The notes beneath the pieces were generated by a model. It was not told the DNA's origin and ran no database searches. It saw only the letters and a program-made list of their open reading frames with translations. The translations under genes were made by a program, and so were the position numbers. From the NCBI GenBank assembly GCA_036346405.1, contig CM070566.1, forward strand, positions 48,239,268-48,303,267: a stretch of 64,000 bases of DNA. The letters run 5' to 3'. The DNA comes from Phyllostachys edulis. Lineage: Eukaryota > Streptophyta > Magnoliopsida > Poales > Poaceae. The number at the start of each line of letters is the position of its first letter. Position 1 is the stretch's first letter. This document shows positions 31,645-43,560 of this stretch, in pieces.

Positions 31645-32505
31645 ATGTGCTTCATGGCCCTCGAGGGCGAACTCGGTGACAATGGCTGTACTCCGACTTC
31701 GGACGAGGTAGATCCCACCTACGAACAGCTCAATCATGCTTTTCTTAAGCTAGGAGGTTTTCATGCTAAAGCTAAGGCTAGGTGTGCTGAGTTAGAGAAG
31801 GAAATAGATCGACTGTCACTAGAGATTATTGCTCTTACATCTGCCCCTTCTAGTGATGATTGTGATACATGCTCTGCTTTGCTGGTTGATATGGAGAAGT
31901 TAAGAACCTCACATGATAGTGTGTCCTCCGAACTTGATAGTGTTAAGGTGGAGAATGTTAGTCTGCTTGCTGAGTTAGAGTTGAGTAGGATGGCTGTTAC
32001 CCTACTTATTACTGATGAGACTACTTCTCCCACCTCATGTGAGGGTAAGGACATTGCTGCTAGAGGATCTTATGCCATGCTTCTTGATCTGCCCGAGTCT
32101 TGTGAAAATTGTAATAACTTGAAGATAAACTTAAAACGGGCAGATCATAAAATTGCTGAACTACAAGCTTCTTTACTTGAGCCGATTGTTTCATGCTTGA
32201 ACTGTCCTAAGTTAACTGCTGAACTTGAGGCTGTCTCCAAACAGTTTCAAGATATGATTGATCATGAAAGGAAGTTGGCTCAGTTTGCTTCTAAGGACCC
32301 TGTTAGCTCACCATGCATTAAGTGTAACAAACTAAAATCTGACTTGATTGCTTTGGATGAGAAATGTGTGAAGCTAACTAAGGACCTTCTAGAGAAGCCA
32401 CATTGTGCTTGCAATATGATTGTGGAGAAGGGGGAGAAGCCTCAGGGTAAGGATGAGACGCTTAGCAACGTGAACCAAGCGGCTAGCAAGAGGATCTGTC
32501 CTTGA
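31645..32505 (+). CDS. Copia-A gag coiled-coil extension with CxxC pairs
   Basis: An open 286-codon stretch with no independent start, read as the middle of the polyprotein. It is rich in Leu/Glu/Lys/Ser heptads (coiled coil) and contains regularly placed cysteine pairs: C73/C76, C153/C156, C184/C187, C224/C227 and a final C254/C256. The equivalent region of Copia-C has the same design. The pairs could bind metal or cross-link the particle; that is inference. This stretch has unusually few frame breaks compared with the rest of the element. Confidence 0.75.
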   Translation: MCFMALEGELGDNGCTPTSDEVDPTYEQLNHAFLKLGGFHAKAKARCAELEKEIDRLSLEIIALTSAPSSDDCDTCSALLVDMEKLRTSHDSVSSELDSVKVENVSLLAELELSRMAVTLLITDETTSPTSCEGKDIAARGSYAMLLDLPESCENCNNLKINLKRADHKIAELQASLLEPIVSCLNCPKLTAELEAVSKQFQDMIDHERKLAQFASKDPVSSPCIKCNKLKSDLIALDEKCVKLTKDLLEKPHCACNMIVEKGEKPQGKDETLSNVNQAASKRICP

Positions 32506-33419
32506 GTCGGTGTGCTTGCACAAGCCATTCTTCCTCTCTCTTTGGTTCTTCTTTTGCTCCCTTACCTTCATTGTCTCTTCTTCCCTGCTCTTCTTGCACC
32601 TCTCTCTTCGGGAGTGTCGATTACCTTATGAACACTCTCGAGAGATTTGTAGGAGGCAAGAAGAAGCTCAATCTTATTCTAGACCAATCTAAGATTTGCA
32701 GATTTAATCGTGGTCTAGGATATGACCTCTTTGAGGACATGAGGAAGCATCCACCGCCGTGCTCGGACCCATAGCACCTGTGTGTGATCGAGGCCGAGCC
32801 CGGGACCGAGAAAGTCCATTTCAAGTCAGCGGGCTATGTCTGTGGGATTTGACAAGAAGGTAATTTCACATGCCGCTTCTACCTCTCGGAAGGTGAAGTA
32901 TCACCGCACCTTCTGTCGGAGGATGGACACGATCGTCGATGCTTCAGCGTGCCAAGATCGCTACGTAGAGACCATGTTGAGTCTCTTAGGCGCATTCGTG
33001 GTCGGCCCGGACCTTGAGTGCACCTAAGACCAACACGAGGTCTAGGCTTGGTTCTTCGATGGGTTTGTGCAAAGATCGAGGACTTGGTTTTTCCGAGTTT
33101 TCGGTTTTCGTCCTCATCTTTGCTTTCGATCGTGACTTAGCCCGAGGGTAGATCTCGTTTTCCCCATCGAGATAGCTACCAGCGGCGTGTTCGATCTGTT
33201 GGAGTGCTCGACTCGCTCGCCTTCAGCGGGCGGACTCGAATAACGACAGATCTCGCTCTTAGACCTTCTGCTTGTAGTGACAGAGAGCGAGGGTAGATAG
33301 AGGTCATCGGGCTTGACTACTTCATCGCCGACGTGTTACTCGATATTGGGTGCCAAAATCATTGTTGATTTATCCCGATCTTGAGACTTTACTCTGTTTG
33401 ACTCGAGTTAGCGGGTAGG

Positions 33420-34520
33420 GAAGGAGAAGGTTTGGCTTGTAGACTCCGGTTGTTCTCGTCATATATGACCGGAGACTCCGTTGGTTCTCTTCCTAGCCCG
33501 CGCCTCGGTGATGAGACGATCACCTTCGAGAGGCTTCGTCTGGGCGCGTCATCGCCAAAGGTACTGCGCGTATTAATGCTTCTTTTATTCTTAAGGATGT
33601 TGCCTTGGTTAGTAAGTGCGGTACAATTTGCTTTCCGTTTCTCGGCTACCGATGGCGGTTTCGAGGTGAGCTTTAAGAAAAACAATTGCAAAATTCTTGA
33701 CTCATCGGGTAGTCCGGTTTATGGATTTCTCGTTTTGGGAGGATCTTTCGTGCTGATTTCTCCGAGTCTTCCGCGATCCTCTCGGTGTTTAGTTGCTTAC
33801 GAGTCCCACGATCTCTCTTTTCTCGCATAGGAGACTTGGTCATATTGGATTTGACCATTTGACCCGAGTTAGCGACCATGATCTCATTCGTGGTCCGCTT
33901 GAAACTCAAGATGGTCAAAGATCTTGTTTGCACTCCATGCTTGCACGGCAAGATGGTTGCCGCTTCTCATCCTCGGTCCGATTACTATGACCGATGCAGT
34001 AAGGACATTGCTCCACATGGACACAGTTGGACCCACTCGAGTACAATCGGCAGGAGGAAGTGGTATGTTCTTGTTGTGGTCGATGACTTCTCGAGGTACT
34101 CTTGGTGTTTTTTCTTAGCCTCGAAGGATCGAGACATTTACACATTTCGAGGTCTTTTAGTAGGTCAGTCTGTTGAGCTCCGGGTGCCTTCGAGCGATCA
34201 TGATGACAATGGCACGAGTTCAAGAATTCCTACTTTGAGAGTTTCTCGGTGAGGCAGTGTAGAGCACCGTTCTCTTCTCCATCGTCCCTCGGCAAAATGG
34301 CGTTGTGGAGAGGAAGAACCGTACCTTGGTCGAGATGGCGGGCGATGCTTGATGAGTACTCTACACCGAGGAAGTTTTGGGTGAGGCCATTGCGACCGCG
34401 TGCCATGTTTGAATCGAGTTTTTCTTGGGCTCTCCTACACAAGACTTCTTATGAGTCGAGATACGGCGAAAGCCCAGCGTCTCTCATTTTCGTGTGTTTG
34501 GTTGCAAGTGCTTTATCTTG
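33420..34520 (+). pseudogene. pol: Copia-A protease, GAG-pre-integrase and integrase
   Basis: The protease motif DSGCSRH is readable at about 33440, followed by a stop. The GAG-pre-integrase HRRLGHIGFDHLTRVS block is at 33822-33870 and the zinc-finger CLHGK block at about 33940. Integrase core pieces (VGPTRVQS, VDDFSRYSW, QNGVVERKNRTLVE equivalents) lie at 34025-34345. Almost every motif is in a different frame from the next. Integrase would insert the cDNA; this copy cannot encode it as assembled. Confidence 0.75.
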
Positions 34521-35099
34521 AAGTCCGGGAACCTAGACAAGTTCGAGTCACGTTCTGTGGCGGTATCTTTCTAGGCTACTCGACTTCTTCGCGGCTTATA
34601 GGTGCAGGCTGCGAGTCTAGTAGAATGGTAGAAACACGTGAGGTGACTTTTGACGAGGCGGTCAGGGACTAGGCGAGATATCTCGAGTTCTTTAGAGCGG
34701 TCCGAGACTATCTTTGTGGATGATGAGGACGAGGGAGACGATGGTTGTTTACGATCCGCTCCTCTTCCTTCCTTGAGATGCCTTCTTCCACGGCACCTCA
34801 AGATGATCACCCTTGCCTTCCGGGAGCTAGTGGCTCTGCCCCTGCCTCGTCTCGCACACGAGGTAGAGGCCACTTCTTCTTCTCATCCAGACCTCCCGAC
34901 ATATCCAGAGAAGGCATCCTTCAGCGAGATCATTGAGATCTTTTGAGCGTGTCACACGCTCAAAATCTGCACACTTCTTTTCTGTCTCCATTCTCGCTTT
35001 CATTGCTTCCTTTGAGCCCAAGGATGTTGATCATGCTCTTTCGATGAGTCTTGGGTCAATGCCATGCATGAGGAGTTGGAAACTTTGAGAGAAACAAGG

Positions 35100-35845
35100 T
35101 TTGGTCGCTTGTTGAGCCCCCACGAGGTCACAATATCATTGGAACCAAGTGGGTGTTCAAGAACAAGCAGAGTGAGGATGGGGTTGTCATCCGAAACAAG
35201 GCTAGATTGGTCGCTCAGGGGTTTTCCCAGGTTGAGGGTCTAGACTTCGAGGAGACCTTTGCCCCTGTAGCTCGTCTTGAAGCCATTAGAATCCTGCTTG
35301 CCTTTGCAGCTTCTAAGGGTTTCAAGCTTTACCAGATGGACGTGAAGAGTGCCTTCCTCAATGGCCTTATTGAGGAGGAAGTCTACGTCCGACAGCCTCC
35401 AGGTTTCGAGAACCCCAAATACCCTAACCATGTCTTCAAGCTCTCTAAAGCCTTGTATGGACTTAAGCAGGCTCCCAGAGCTTGGTATGAGAGGCTTAAG
35501 TCCTATCTGTTGAGTCATGGTTTTGAGATGGGTAAGGTAGACAAGACCTTGTTCATTCAGCGAGCATGGTAATGACTTTCTACTCGTGCATTTATGTGGA
35601 TGATATCATCTTTGGTGGCTCATCTCATACTCTTGTTTCTCAGTTCTCCGATGTTATGAGCTCAGAGTTTGAGATGAGCATGATGGGCGAGTTGAGTTTC
35701 TTCCTTGGCTTCCAGATCAAGCAGACTCGGGAGGGTACTTTCTTGCATCAGGGCAAGTACACTCGTGATCTCCCGAGACGCTTTGATATGAGTGATGGTA
35801 AGCGGTGTCCACACCGATGGCTTTCTGACCTATCTTGACCTGAGA
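35100..35845 (+). pseudogene. pol: Copia-A reverse transcriptase
   Basis: 35153-35572 is cleanly open and holds the copia RT core (ARLVAQGFSQVEGLDFEETF, QMDVKSAFLNG, YGLKQAPRAWYERL). A one-base gain near 35565 shifts to the frame at 35566-35838, which carries the catalytic IYVDDIIFGG and the following FEMSMMGELSFFLGFQIKQT block. Both catalytic Asp residues are preserved. Upstream sequence to about 35100 reads as the RT start in another frame. Confidence 0.88.
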
Positions 35846-36039
35846 TGAGGATGGCGAGCCGGTTGATCAAAAGGAGTTTCGCGGCATGATTGGCTCCTCT
35901 TGTACCTCAACGCTCGAGACCGTACATACATTTTTCGTGTGTTTGTGCTCGTTTCGAGCTTCTCTCGCGTTTCTCACCGTCGGTGTGAAGCGCATCTTCG
36001 TACCGCGAGCTACCATTGACTATGGTATCTGGTACTCTT

Positions 36040-36425
36040 CCTCATCTGTCTTTCCTTGAGAGCCTTCTCGGATGCGAACTTACCGGTCAGAGGATAGATA
36101 GGAAGAGCACTTCCTGCACCGCCAATTTCTTGGCACTTCTCTTGTTTCTGGTCTTCGAGGAAGGCCCTGGTGTTGCAGATCCCATCGCAGAGGCCGAGTA
36201 CGTTGTCTGCGCCCGATTCTTTGTAGCCAAGTGCTCTGGATGACTTCGACCTACGGGACTTTGGGTTAGTTATCGGCGGTGTTCCACTCTTTTGTGATAA
36301 CACTTCTGCGATTAACATTGCCAAGAACCCGGTCAAAGCATTCGGACCAAGCACATCGATATCCGCTTCCACTTCCTTAGAGACCATGTAGAGAAGGCGA
36401 TATAGTGCTCCGGTTTGTGAGAGTG
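36040..36425 (+). pseudogene. pol: Copia-A RNase H
   Basis: Pieces of the copia RNase H domain: IDRKSTSC (about 36090), AEAEYV (about 36195), then NTSAINIAKNP and KHIDIRFHFLRD equivalents (36297-36390) in shifted frames. It marks the C-terminal end of pol. Confidence 0.75.
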
Positions 36426-36429
36426 ACCA

Positions 36430-38211
36430 CCGGTTGGTGACATTTTCACCAAGTCATTGGATAGTTCGAGGTTTTCACTCTGTGAGGAGAGCTTGGGGTG
36501 GTTTGTCCTTATGGATTGTAGTGAGGGGAGCTTTGGGTTTATTGCTTTACTATATTATTTATGCTCTTGCTCCTTGTCGTTGCATTGCATTTTGGGTGCA
36601 TTTGGGATTAGTCCTCCTAGCATAGATTAGAGTGCTTCTTTTGTCTAGTTGTTTAGATTTCTGCTCTTATCTTGTGATTCTAGGATGTTGCTTATTAGTC
36701 ATTACTTATCTCACTAGGTTGAGCTCACTCACTTCTTGTAGGTTCTAGCGAGGTTGGGCCACCCTCGGGTAGACAGGTGCGTGTTTGCTCCTAGGTGTGT
36801 TAAGTGGGCGTTGATTGTCCTAGAGTCATATGGGGTAGATGAGAGTCGATCTGAGCCATAGTATTCTCTATATCTTATCTATGCTTTAAGGATCTCTGCT
36901 TTTATGTTTTCTTTGCCGACTTCTCGATTTATTGTTTTGGTTCAAGGGAGTTCTTTTGGGAGCTTCGGAGCTTAATATTGACATAACTCAACTTGAACTA
37001 AAAGTTGCATCTATTGTTGAGGGAGTGGATCTTCTCGCATTTCTAGCATTCTCGCATTGTAATATAACTACATTGAGCCTTGATTATTATCCCGCTATGA
37101 CATGTTTACAATGCTTTACACCTTGCCATGACTTGTGCTTATTTGCTAGATTTATCATGACTTCATATGTGTAGCCTAGCTTTTGCCATGATAAGATAAT
37201 TAAAATTGCTCAACTTAAACTAAAACTTGTCATGTTAGCACTTTTCGAGATTAGTCTTTCTTGAGCTATCCTTTTATGATTCATGCCATGTCAAATAAAT
37301 TTGGGTAGAGTGATGAATCTATATTGAGCCTTAGAAAGAGTTGTTTTAGTCTCTTGATGATGCATGAGTTAGTACAACTTGTTAAAAGGCAAAAGATCTC
37401 TTTTGTGCGAAAAACCGATCTCACCAATTCTCTCCTATGAGACGGCTTGCCATTGCACTTGGCATGAACTTAGGGGAGTTTTGGGTGACCTAGACTATCT
37501 TCTTAAGCTTCTCGCTTGGAGTAGTCGCATAAGGCTTGAGACCTAGCACATGATAAAACAAAAATCTGGTTGGAAACCACCATGAATTTCAAAAGAAAAT
37601 ATGTTTTATGTGTTCAATGTGCTTAAAGCTACAAAAAGTATCAAGTACTTTAACCAATGTTTCATTCTTGAGCATAGCACTCTATTTGGTCTCAATTTAA
37701 GCTTCTTAGTTACGCTTAGCTTATTGACATGGCCTGCATCATCCTTGGATATCTCTAGCTAGACTTTGCTCATTGATGACTTGACTTGCTCACATAATGT
37801 ACCTCATTTTCAGATTGTCATCTATGTGTTCTAGCTAGCTTATACATATCTTGTCATGATCTAGATAGCTTTTTTATTGAGTTATGGCTTGGTGTATTAC
37901 ATTATGGTCATTCTGGATAATTCTCATGGCTCTAACTGCTTAGAATAATCAAACTTCAGCCATTTCATCCATTGACATGTCATATTCTCTCTTGAGCATT
38001 CTTGATGTGTTTATTGCCAAAAGGGGGAGAATAGAGAAGAAAAAGTCTGTTGGGAACAGTTTAGAGCTTTGGAGATCAATTTGCTCTTTCAGTTGTTGCT
38101 CTAGTGTTCTTACATCGACATGGTCATTAGCTTCATTTCATTTCTTGGACCATGTTGGATTCTTCAAACTCAAACTCCTCTTAAAGCTTTTTCTGAGTTT
38201 GTCAATATTCT
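36430..38211 (+). other. Copia-A 3' non-coding tail
   Basis: About 1.8 kb between RNase H and the purine tract. Only short chance frames are present, with no transmembrane-rich or env-like ORF. A second purine tract (CAAAAGGGGGAGAATAGA) occurs at about 38019. Confidence 0.6.
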
Positions 38212-38226
38212 CATCAAGGGGGAGAT
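38212..38226 (+). other. Polypurine tract of Copia-A
   Basis: CATCAAGGGGGAGAT immediately before the 3' LTR, the primer for plus-strand synthesis. Confidence 0.85.
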
Positions 38227-40471
38227 TGAGAGACCATGTGGAGGTCGTCCCGTGTGTGTGATGAGTAATTGACATAGGTTTAGGAAGTCGAGTTTGGTTT
38301 GTGTGGTCGGACCATGTCGTTGCGTGGTGCAACAGGCTCAGTCGGTTTGGTCAAACTTGGTCGTATGGGATTAGGATGCATATTCTTTGATTCGACAAGT
38401 TTGGATTTTGTCATGGTAAGTTGTTGGTATTTACGCTTTCATGTATCGGCGGTGCTATGTGATTTGTTTCTTGTGCGTGTGATTGCGAGGACATCGGGTG
38501 GAGTCGTGGCGAGACACGGTGGACCGGACTAGGTGCAGTGGCGCCGAGGTCGAACGGTCGGGATGTGTCAAGGCAGCGTGGACTCGAGGTGGTTGCGAGG
38601 CGTGCGAGACAAGAAGCGGAAGCTTCGGAAGGTGCGGGGAGGCGAAGCAGAGAATTCGCAAAATTTGCTGGCGGGAGCGGGCTTTAATTTAACGTCGCGT
38701 GTGTGTTCCGTTGTTGTTGGGCCTTAACGGAAGCCCATTTGGTTTTAGGGTTAGAGGTTGCCCTATAAAAGGTTTTTGGAGTTGGGACATTAGGGTAAGC
38801 TTATTGAGAGAGTTGTTGTAGCCGAGAGAGAAAAAGAGGCGTGGTGGCGGCCTTAGGGTGAAACGAGTAGCTGTATTGTGTGAAAAGAGCATGGAGGTGG
38901 TGATGGGATCTTTGTAGATTTGAGAGCACGAGAAATAGAGTGTGTGTGGCGGCTTGGTGCATGGATTGGATGTCTCTGTGGGGTGATCAGTAGACCAAAG
39001 AAATGAGGGTCGCTAGTCATCTAGGTGTTCTCTCTGTATCCCTGGTAGAAATCGAACCTCCGAGGCGGTATGTTGTTTGTTAATCGGTTTGTAAAACTTG
39101 ATTTACGTGCTTTGAGTTTAGTCCTTTTACTCCTTTGGGTGCGGTTGTTGTGGGGTTCTCGATCTCTAGTGTCTTTGCGTCCATCGTGATGTGATTGAGG
39201 TTGAATTTGTTTACTTGCTTTGGCTATTGGTTCCTCTCGCTTGTCGGCTCGGTGTCTAGTCTTTTGCTTCCGAGTGCTTGGTCGGCTTGGTTACGCAGGC
39301 TTGGCGTGTAGCGAAGAAACCGAGCATGGGCGCTGTGCCGGAAAAATTGCGTCTTCTTTGCAATGAATGCTCTAGCTTTGTTTCGAAGGTGATTCTGCGG
39401 TTCCTGTATTCGGTGTTTTGATCTGTTGCATTGATTAGCCACGGTGGTTCCTTTGTTTTGATATTTCTTTTCTATTGCAATCAATGTGCGGCGATAGTGA
39501 TTCTTATCTCTCGCCTTTTTGGTTTTTTTTTTACTTGTGTCTGCCATCAATCCAACATACTTACGCATAAAATCGAAGTAGGTGGCGGCTCCTGTTCATC
39601 AATCTTTGGCTTTCTTTCTTGTTTTGCCTAATTGATCGGCATTTTCCTTGGCGCCATCATCTACTGACTTGTGGCGGCGATGTTATTGTTTTCTTAGTGC
39701 AAATTGTTTGCGACACATGCTTACTGTATGCTCGGTATTTGCGATTCGTTATTCGCCCACAAAAGCCGATGGTCTTGGCGGCGTATGCATGGAGCACTGT
39801 AGAGCGAGAAAATCAAAGCCCTGGCGGCTTAGGCAATCGTGTTTTGCTTGCTTTTGTTTATTACCTTAGTACTTGTTGATCCAACTAACTGTTGAAATTT
39901 CAGATCCGGTTTTATTGCTTGTGCACTTTTGTCTGGAGGATCAACAGATCAAGTTTTTTATTTTAATTCAAGAGGACATGATTGATCTTGGCGGCAGGAA
40001 GGAATAGCGGTTTGTGCGGTTTGGTGTTTAATTTTTATTCTGAATGCCATCTTGATGGATCAATGCTTGCTCGTCTGTGAGTTGTAGAATCTAGTCCTGA
40101 CGGCGATTCTTTGGTTCTTTGTGTGATTGCCGAGTGATTCTTTTCCTTGGCGTGCATGTTTGCTCGATAGAAATTGAGAGGGTCGGCAGTGCTTGCTCTC
40201 GATTTATTTTCGGTCTCTGATGTATTTTTCTTTTGCTGATTTTCAACCATTTTGCATGCAGATTACAGATGGTATTTTCGGTTGAATTTTTCTTGGTGGT
40301 CTCGATTTATGCTGAATTTTTGATGTCACATGCGTTCGAGTTTCAGCGAAATTAACTCTCTGAGAATTACTTTGTTTTGCTTCTTCTTGAAAAATCGATT
40401 ATACGTTTTCTCGAGAGGCGATTTTAAAGAGAGCGACATTCACCCTCTCTGTCGCCATTTCGATCCTACAA
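38227..40471 (+). repeat. 3' LTR of Copia-A
   Basis: A 2.25-kb copy of 28221-30497 with the same start, TATA element (about 38764) and end. It is followed by the TATTT duplication (40472-40476). Confidence 0.93.
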
Positions 40472-41738
40472 TATTTGAGATACTAGATCGTCATCATTTG
40501 AAAGTTAAGAGATCTAAATGCTCCTTCGCTAAGCAAACAATTGTCCTACTTAGGACACAATATCAGTAAGCAAGGGGTAGCTATCGACAACAAGAACATA
40601 GAAGCGATTCGCAATTGGGGCAGCCCGACCAACGTGAAGGAGGTTAGAGGATTCCTAGGGCTGGCCGGATATTATAGGAAGTTTGTGCACCATTTTGGGT
40701 GATCGATTCGACCACTTACAGAGTTGCTTAAGAAACATTCGGTGTTTGTTTGGACCGTGGAGAAGGAAGAATCTTTCCAAGCTCTTAAGAAGGCATTGAT
40801 AACTGCACCGGTACTTGCCCTGCCTAATTTCACCAAAGTGTTTGAAGTTGAAACTGATGCATCTGATCGCGGTATTGGAGCTGTTTTGATGCAAGAGGGA
40901 CATCTAGTGGCATATCTCAGTAAAGCATTGGGTCCCCGTAATCAAGGATTATCAACATACGAGAAGGAGTGTCTGGCTATTTTGTTAGCTATTGAACATT
41001 GGCGTTCATACTTACAACCGACTGAATTCATCATCCGGACTGATCAAAAAAGTCTCGTACATTTGGATGATCAACGTCTAACCACACCTTGGCAACAAAA
41101 GGCTTTAACCAAACTATTGGGATTACAATATCGGTTGTTATACAAAAAAGGAGTAGAAAATAAAGCCGCAGATGCTTTATCTAGGAAAACACATCAGCCA
41201 AAATGTGAGTTGATAGCTATGTCCACTAGTGTTCCTACCTGGCTAGGAGAATTGACAAAGGGCTACAAAGATGATGCTCCAACCAGTCGAGTGCTAGCTG
41301 AATTAAGTATGGGAAAGTCTCCACAAGTTAACTTTGTTCTGAAAGATGGTATCCTGCGTTACAAGGGGCATATATGGGTGGGTAACCATGTACCCATACA
41401 GCAGCGTATTCTTCAGTCGTTGCATTCAAGTGCCATTGGAGGACACTCCGGATTCCAAGTGACTTACCATAAGGCGAAGAAACTATTTGCATGGCCTAGA
41501 ATGAAAAGGGACATCCAGCAGTTTGTGAGGACATGCAGCATTTGCAAACAAGCAAAATCAGAGCATGTTAAATACCCTGGACTGCTACAGCCTCTTCCAG
41601 TACCAGATCATGCGTGGCAAATGATTTCCCTTGATTTCATTGAGGGGCTCCCAAGATCGGCTGGTTATAACAGTATAATGGTAATTGTGGATAAATTCTC
41701 TAAGTATGCTCACTTCTTGCCCCTAGCTCACCCTTTCA
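40472..41738 (+). pseudogene. pol: Gypsy-B, 3' portion: RT end, RNase H and integrase start
   Basis: This resumes the Gypsy-B reading exactly after the Copia-A target duplication. The RT thumb/connection (GFLGLAGYYRKFVHHFG, about 40650-40700) is broken by a TGA and small shifts. From 40724 the frame is open: RNase H (ETDASDRGIGAVLM, YEKECLAIL, RTDQKSLVHL, ADALSRKT), the HHCC zinc module of integrase (GGHSGFQVTYHKAK...CSICKQAK) and the first part of the DDE core with its first Asp (LDFIEGLPR, VDKFSKYAHF). It then runs into the assembly gap, so the rest of integrase and the 3' LTR are missing. Confidence 0.9.
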
Positions 41739-41838
41739 NNNNNNNNNNNNNNNNNNNNNNNNNNNNNNNNNNNNNNNNNNNNNNNNNNNNNNNNNNNNNN
41801 NNNNNNNNNNNNNNNNNNNNNNNNNNNNNNNNNNNNNN
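41739..41838. other. Assembly gap of 100 N
   Basis: Exactly 100 undetermined bases, the usual placeholder for a gap of unknown size. Left of it is a gypsy integrase, right of it a copia gag, so the missing sequence holds at least the Gypsy-B 3' end and the Copia-B 5' end. Confidence 0.99.
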
Positions 41839-42190
41839 TAAAGGTACTCTAGTGGTGGCAAAAGGGCATAAGAGAGCACATACTAAGGATGAGCAATTTA
41901 CATCCAAGCTTAAACCAATGGATTTGGCTCAAGGATGAGTTCCTTATTCATTTGATTTTTGCTTCCTTGTCAGAAAAGTTTGACACCTTTGTTGTCAACT
42001 ATAACATGCAGCTCGAGAAATGGGACTTAGAAAAGTGCATAGCTATGTGTGTGCAAGAGGAGGAAAGATTTAAATCCTCACATGGTGGTTCTATCAACTA
42101 TGTGAAGGACAACAAGAAAAGAACTTCAACAAAGAATCTCTCCTCAAAGAACAAGGGAAAGCTCATGTCCATCACCTCAACAAAATAAGT
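41839..42190 (+). pseudogene. gag: Copia-B gag (partial)
   Basis: Copia gag region: KLKPMDLAQG, stop, then the segment open to 42188 (LIHLIFASLSEKFDTFVVNYN, CVQEEERFK). A zinc-knuckle-like remnant (EEDGHYKKD) follows at about 42220. The frame changes once near 41936. Truncated on the left by the gap. Confidence 0.8.
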
Positions 42191-42329
42191 TTGCAAGAGA
42201 CAAAGATCGTTGTCTTCATCGAAGAAGACGGACACTACAAGAAGGACTGGCCCGATTATTTAAAGATGATAATGGCAAAGAAAGGTGAGAACATTATTAC
42301 CTTTTATAAATGAATCCTCAGATGTACAA

Positions 42330-43560
42330 TATTCAAATCTACTTGGTGGATTGACTCAGAGCAACTGTTCATGTTGCTAATTTTACAGGATTCCGCTCGA
42401 CGAGGACTATGCAAAGAAAAGAAAGATGCGTTAAAGTCGCAAATGGAGTCCAAGTTGAAGTTGAAGCCGCATGCTTATCTTTCATTAGAGCTAGCCGATG
42501 GCTTCACTCTTTTACTTAGAGATGTTTTTATGTTCCTCTTACAGAGGAATTTGATTAGTGTTTCATGTTTGGACAATAATGGTTATGATTGTCATTTTGG
42601 AAATGGCAAGTGTGAAATAATGTTTAATAAAGAATGTGTTGGTCTTGCCATCTTACAAAATGAGCTTTATTTGTTATCATTACGTGATGATGTGAATGTC
42701 GTAGCGATAATGGGAACGCACAAGTAGAAAGTGATTGAATCTCGCTCACAAATGTAAACAGTAAAACTAAAGAGAACTCTAGATGCGCTGTCGAAATTAT
42801 GGCACCGCTGCTAGGCCATATTTCGAGGGGGAGAATAGAAAGACTAGTTAAGAATGACATTCTTCCTCCATTAGAGTTCTCAGACTTGGAACAATGCAAG
42901 AGAATGCATTAAAGGAAAATATGTAAAGAAAATTAAGAAAGACGCCAAAAGAAGCACAGAGCTCTACAAATTGTTCACACGTACATTTGTGGTCCTTTTT
43001 CCGTGAAAAGTGTGGATGGTTATGACTCGCTCATAACATTCACAGATGATTACTCCAAGCTATGGATATATTTATCCAATCAAAGAAAGAAATGAAGCCT
43101 TGATAAATTCAAGATATTTAAGGTCAAGTTGAAAACCAACACGATTTAAAGATTAAGATAGTCCGATCTCGACCGTGGGGGAGTACTATGGTCGACATAC
43201 CCCATATGGACAAGTTCCCGGACCTTGCAAGGTTTTTACAGAAAATGGTATAGTAGCCCAAAGATTCTACACCCAAGTAACCTCAACAAAATGGAGAAGC
43301 TAAAGACGCAACTGCATTCTCGATGGATATGGTGCTAAGCATGATGAGCTATTCCACACCGCCATTGAGTTTATGGATGGAGGCGCTGAAACCGCCATTC
43401 ATATTCTCAACAGAGTGCCTAGTAAGCCTGCGCCCAAAACACCGCATTTGTTGTGATGTGAAGAGTTCCTCATTAAACCACTTACGCAGGGGAGTCTCAC
43501 GAGGCTAAAGTATTTAACCCAAACCTTGGGAAGCTTGATCCCAAAATAGAAGTTGCCATT
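42330..43560 (+). pseudogene. pol: Copia-B protease, GAG-pre-integrase and integrase
   Basis: A TWWIDSE motif at about 42340 marks the protease. GAG-pre-integrase pieces are open at 42371-42727 (LISVSCLDNNGYDCHFGNGKC). Integrase fragments follow (GPFSVKSVDGYDSL at 42990, FTDDYSK, a PQQNG equivalent, LPLSLWMEAL at about 43360). Frames shift every 100-300 bp. No continuous enzyme can be read. Confidence 0.75.

Larger units (their letters stand above)
28221..40471 (+). mobile_element. Copia-A: SIRE/Maximus-like Ty1/copia element, 12.25 kb
   Basis: Two long direct repeats (LTRs, about 2.28 and 2.25 kb) flank a copia-order polyprotein: gag with a coiled-coil extension, protease, GAG-pre-integrase and integrase, RT with YVDD, RNase H. 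A 1.8-kb non-coding tail and a purine tract (CATCAAGGGGGAGAT) precede the 3' LTR. TATTT duplications flank it, and the host sequence joins in frame across the insertion. Long LTRs and a long coiled-coil gag are features of the SIRE/Maximus lineage. Most of the polyprotein is frame-broken here. Confidence 0.93.

Noticed and set aside
36430..38226. Possible env-like third ORF in Copia-A
   Set aside because: Only short frames, no signal peptide, transmembrane or coiled-coil pattern; treated as a non-coding tail.
28221..40471. 2.3-kb direct duplication as a segmental duplication
   Set aside because: The two copies are LTRs, with PBS, polypurine tract and TSD in the correct places.
40724..41938. 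Continuous ORF across the assembly gap
   Set aside because: The frame runs through 100 N and joins gypsy integrase to copia gag; continuity is an artefact.
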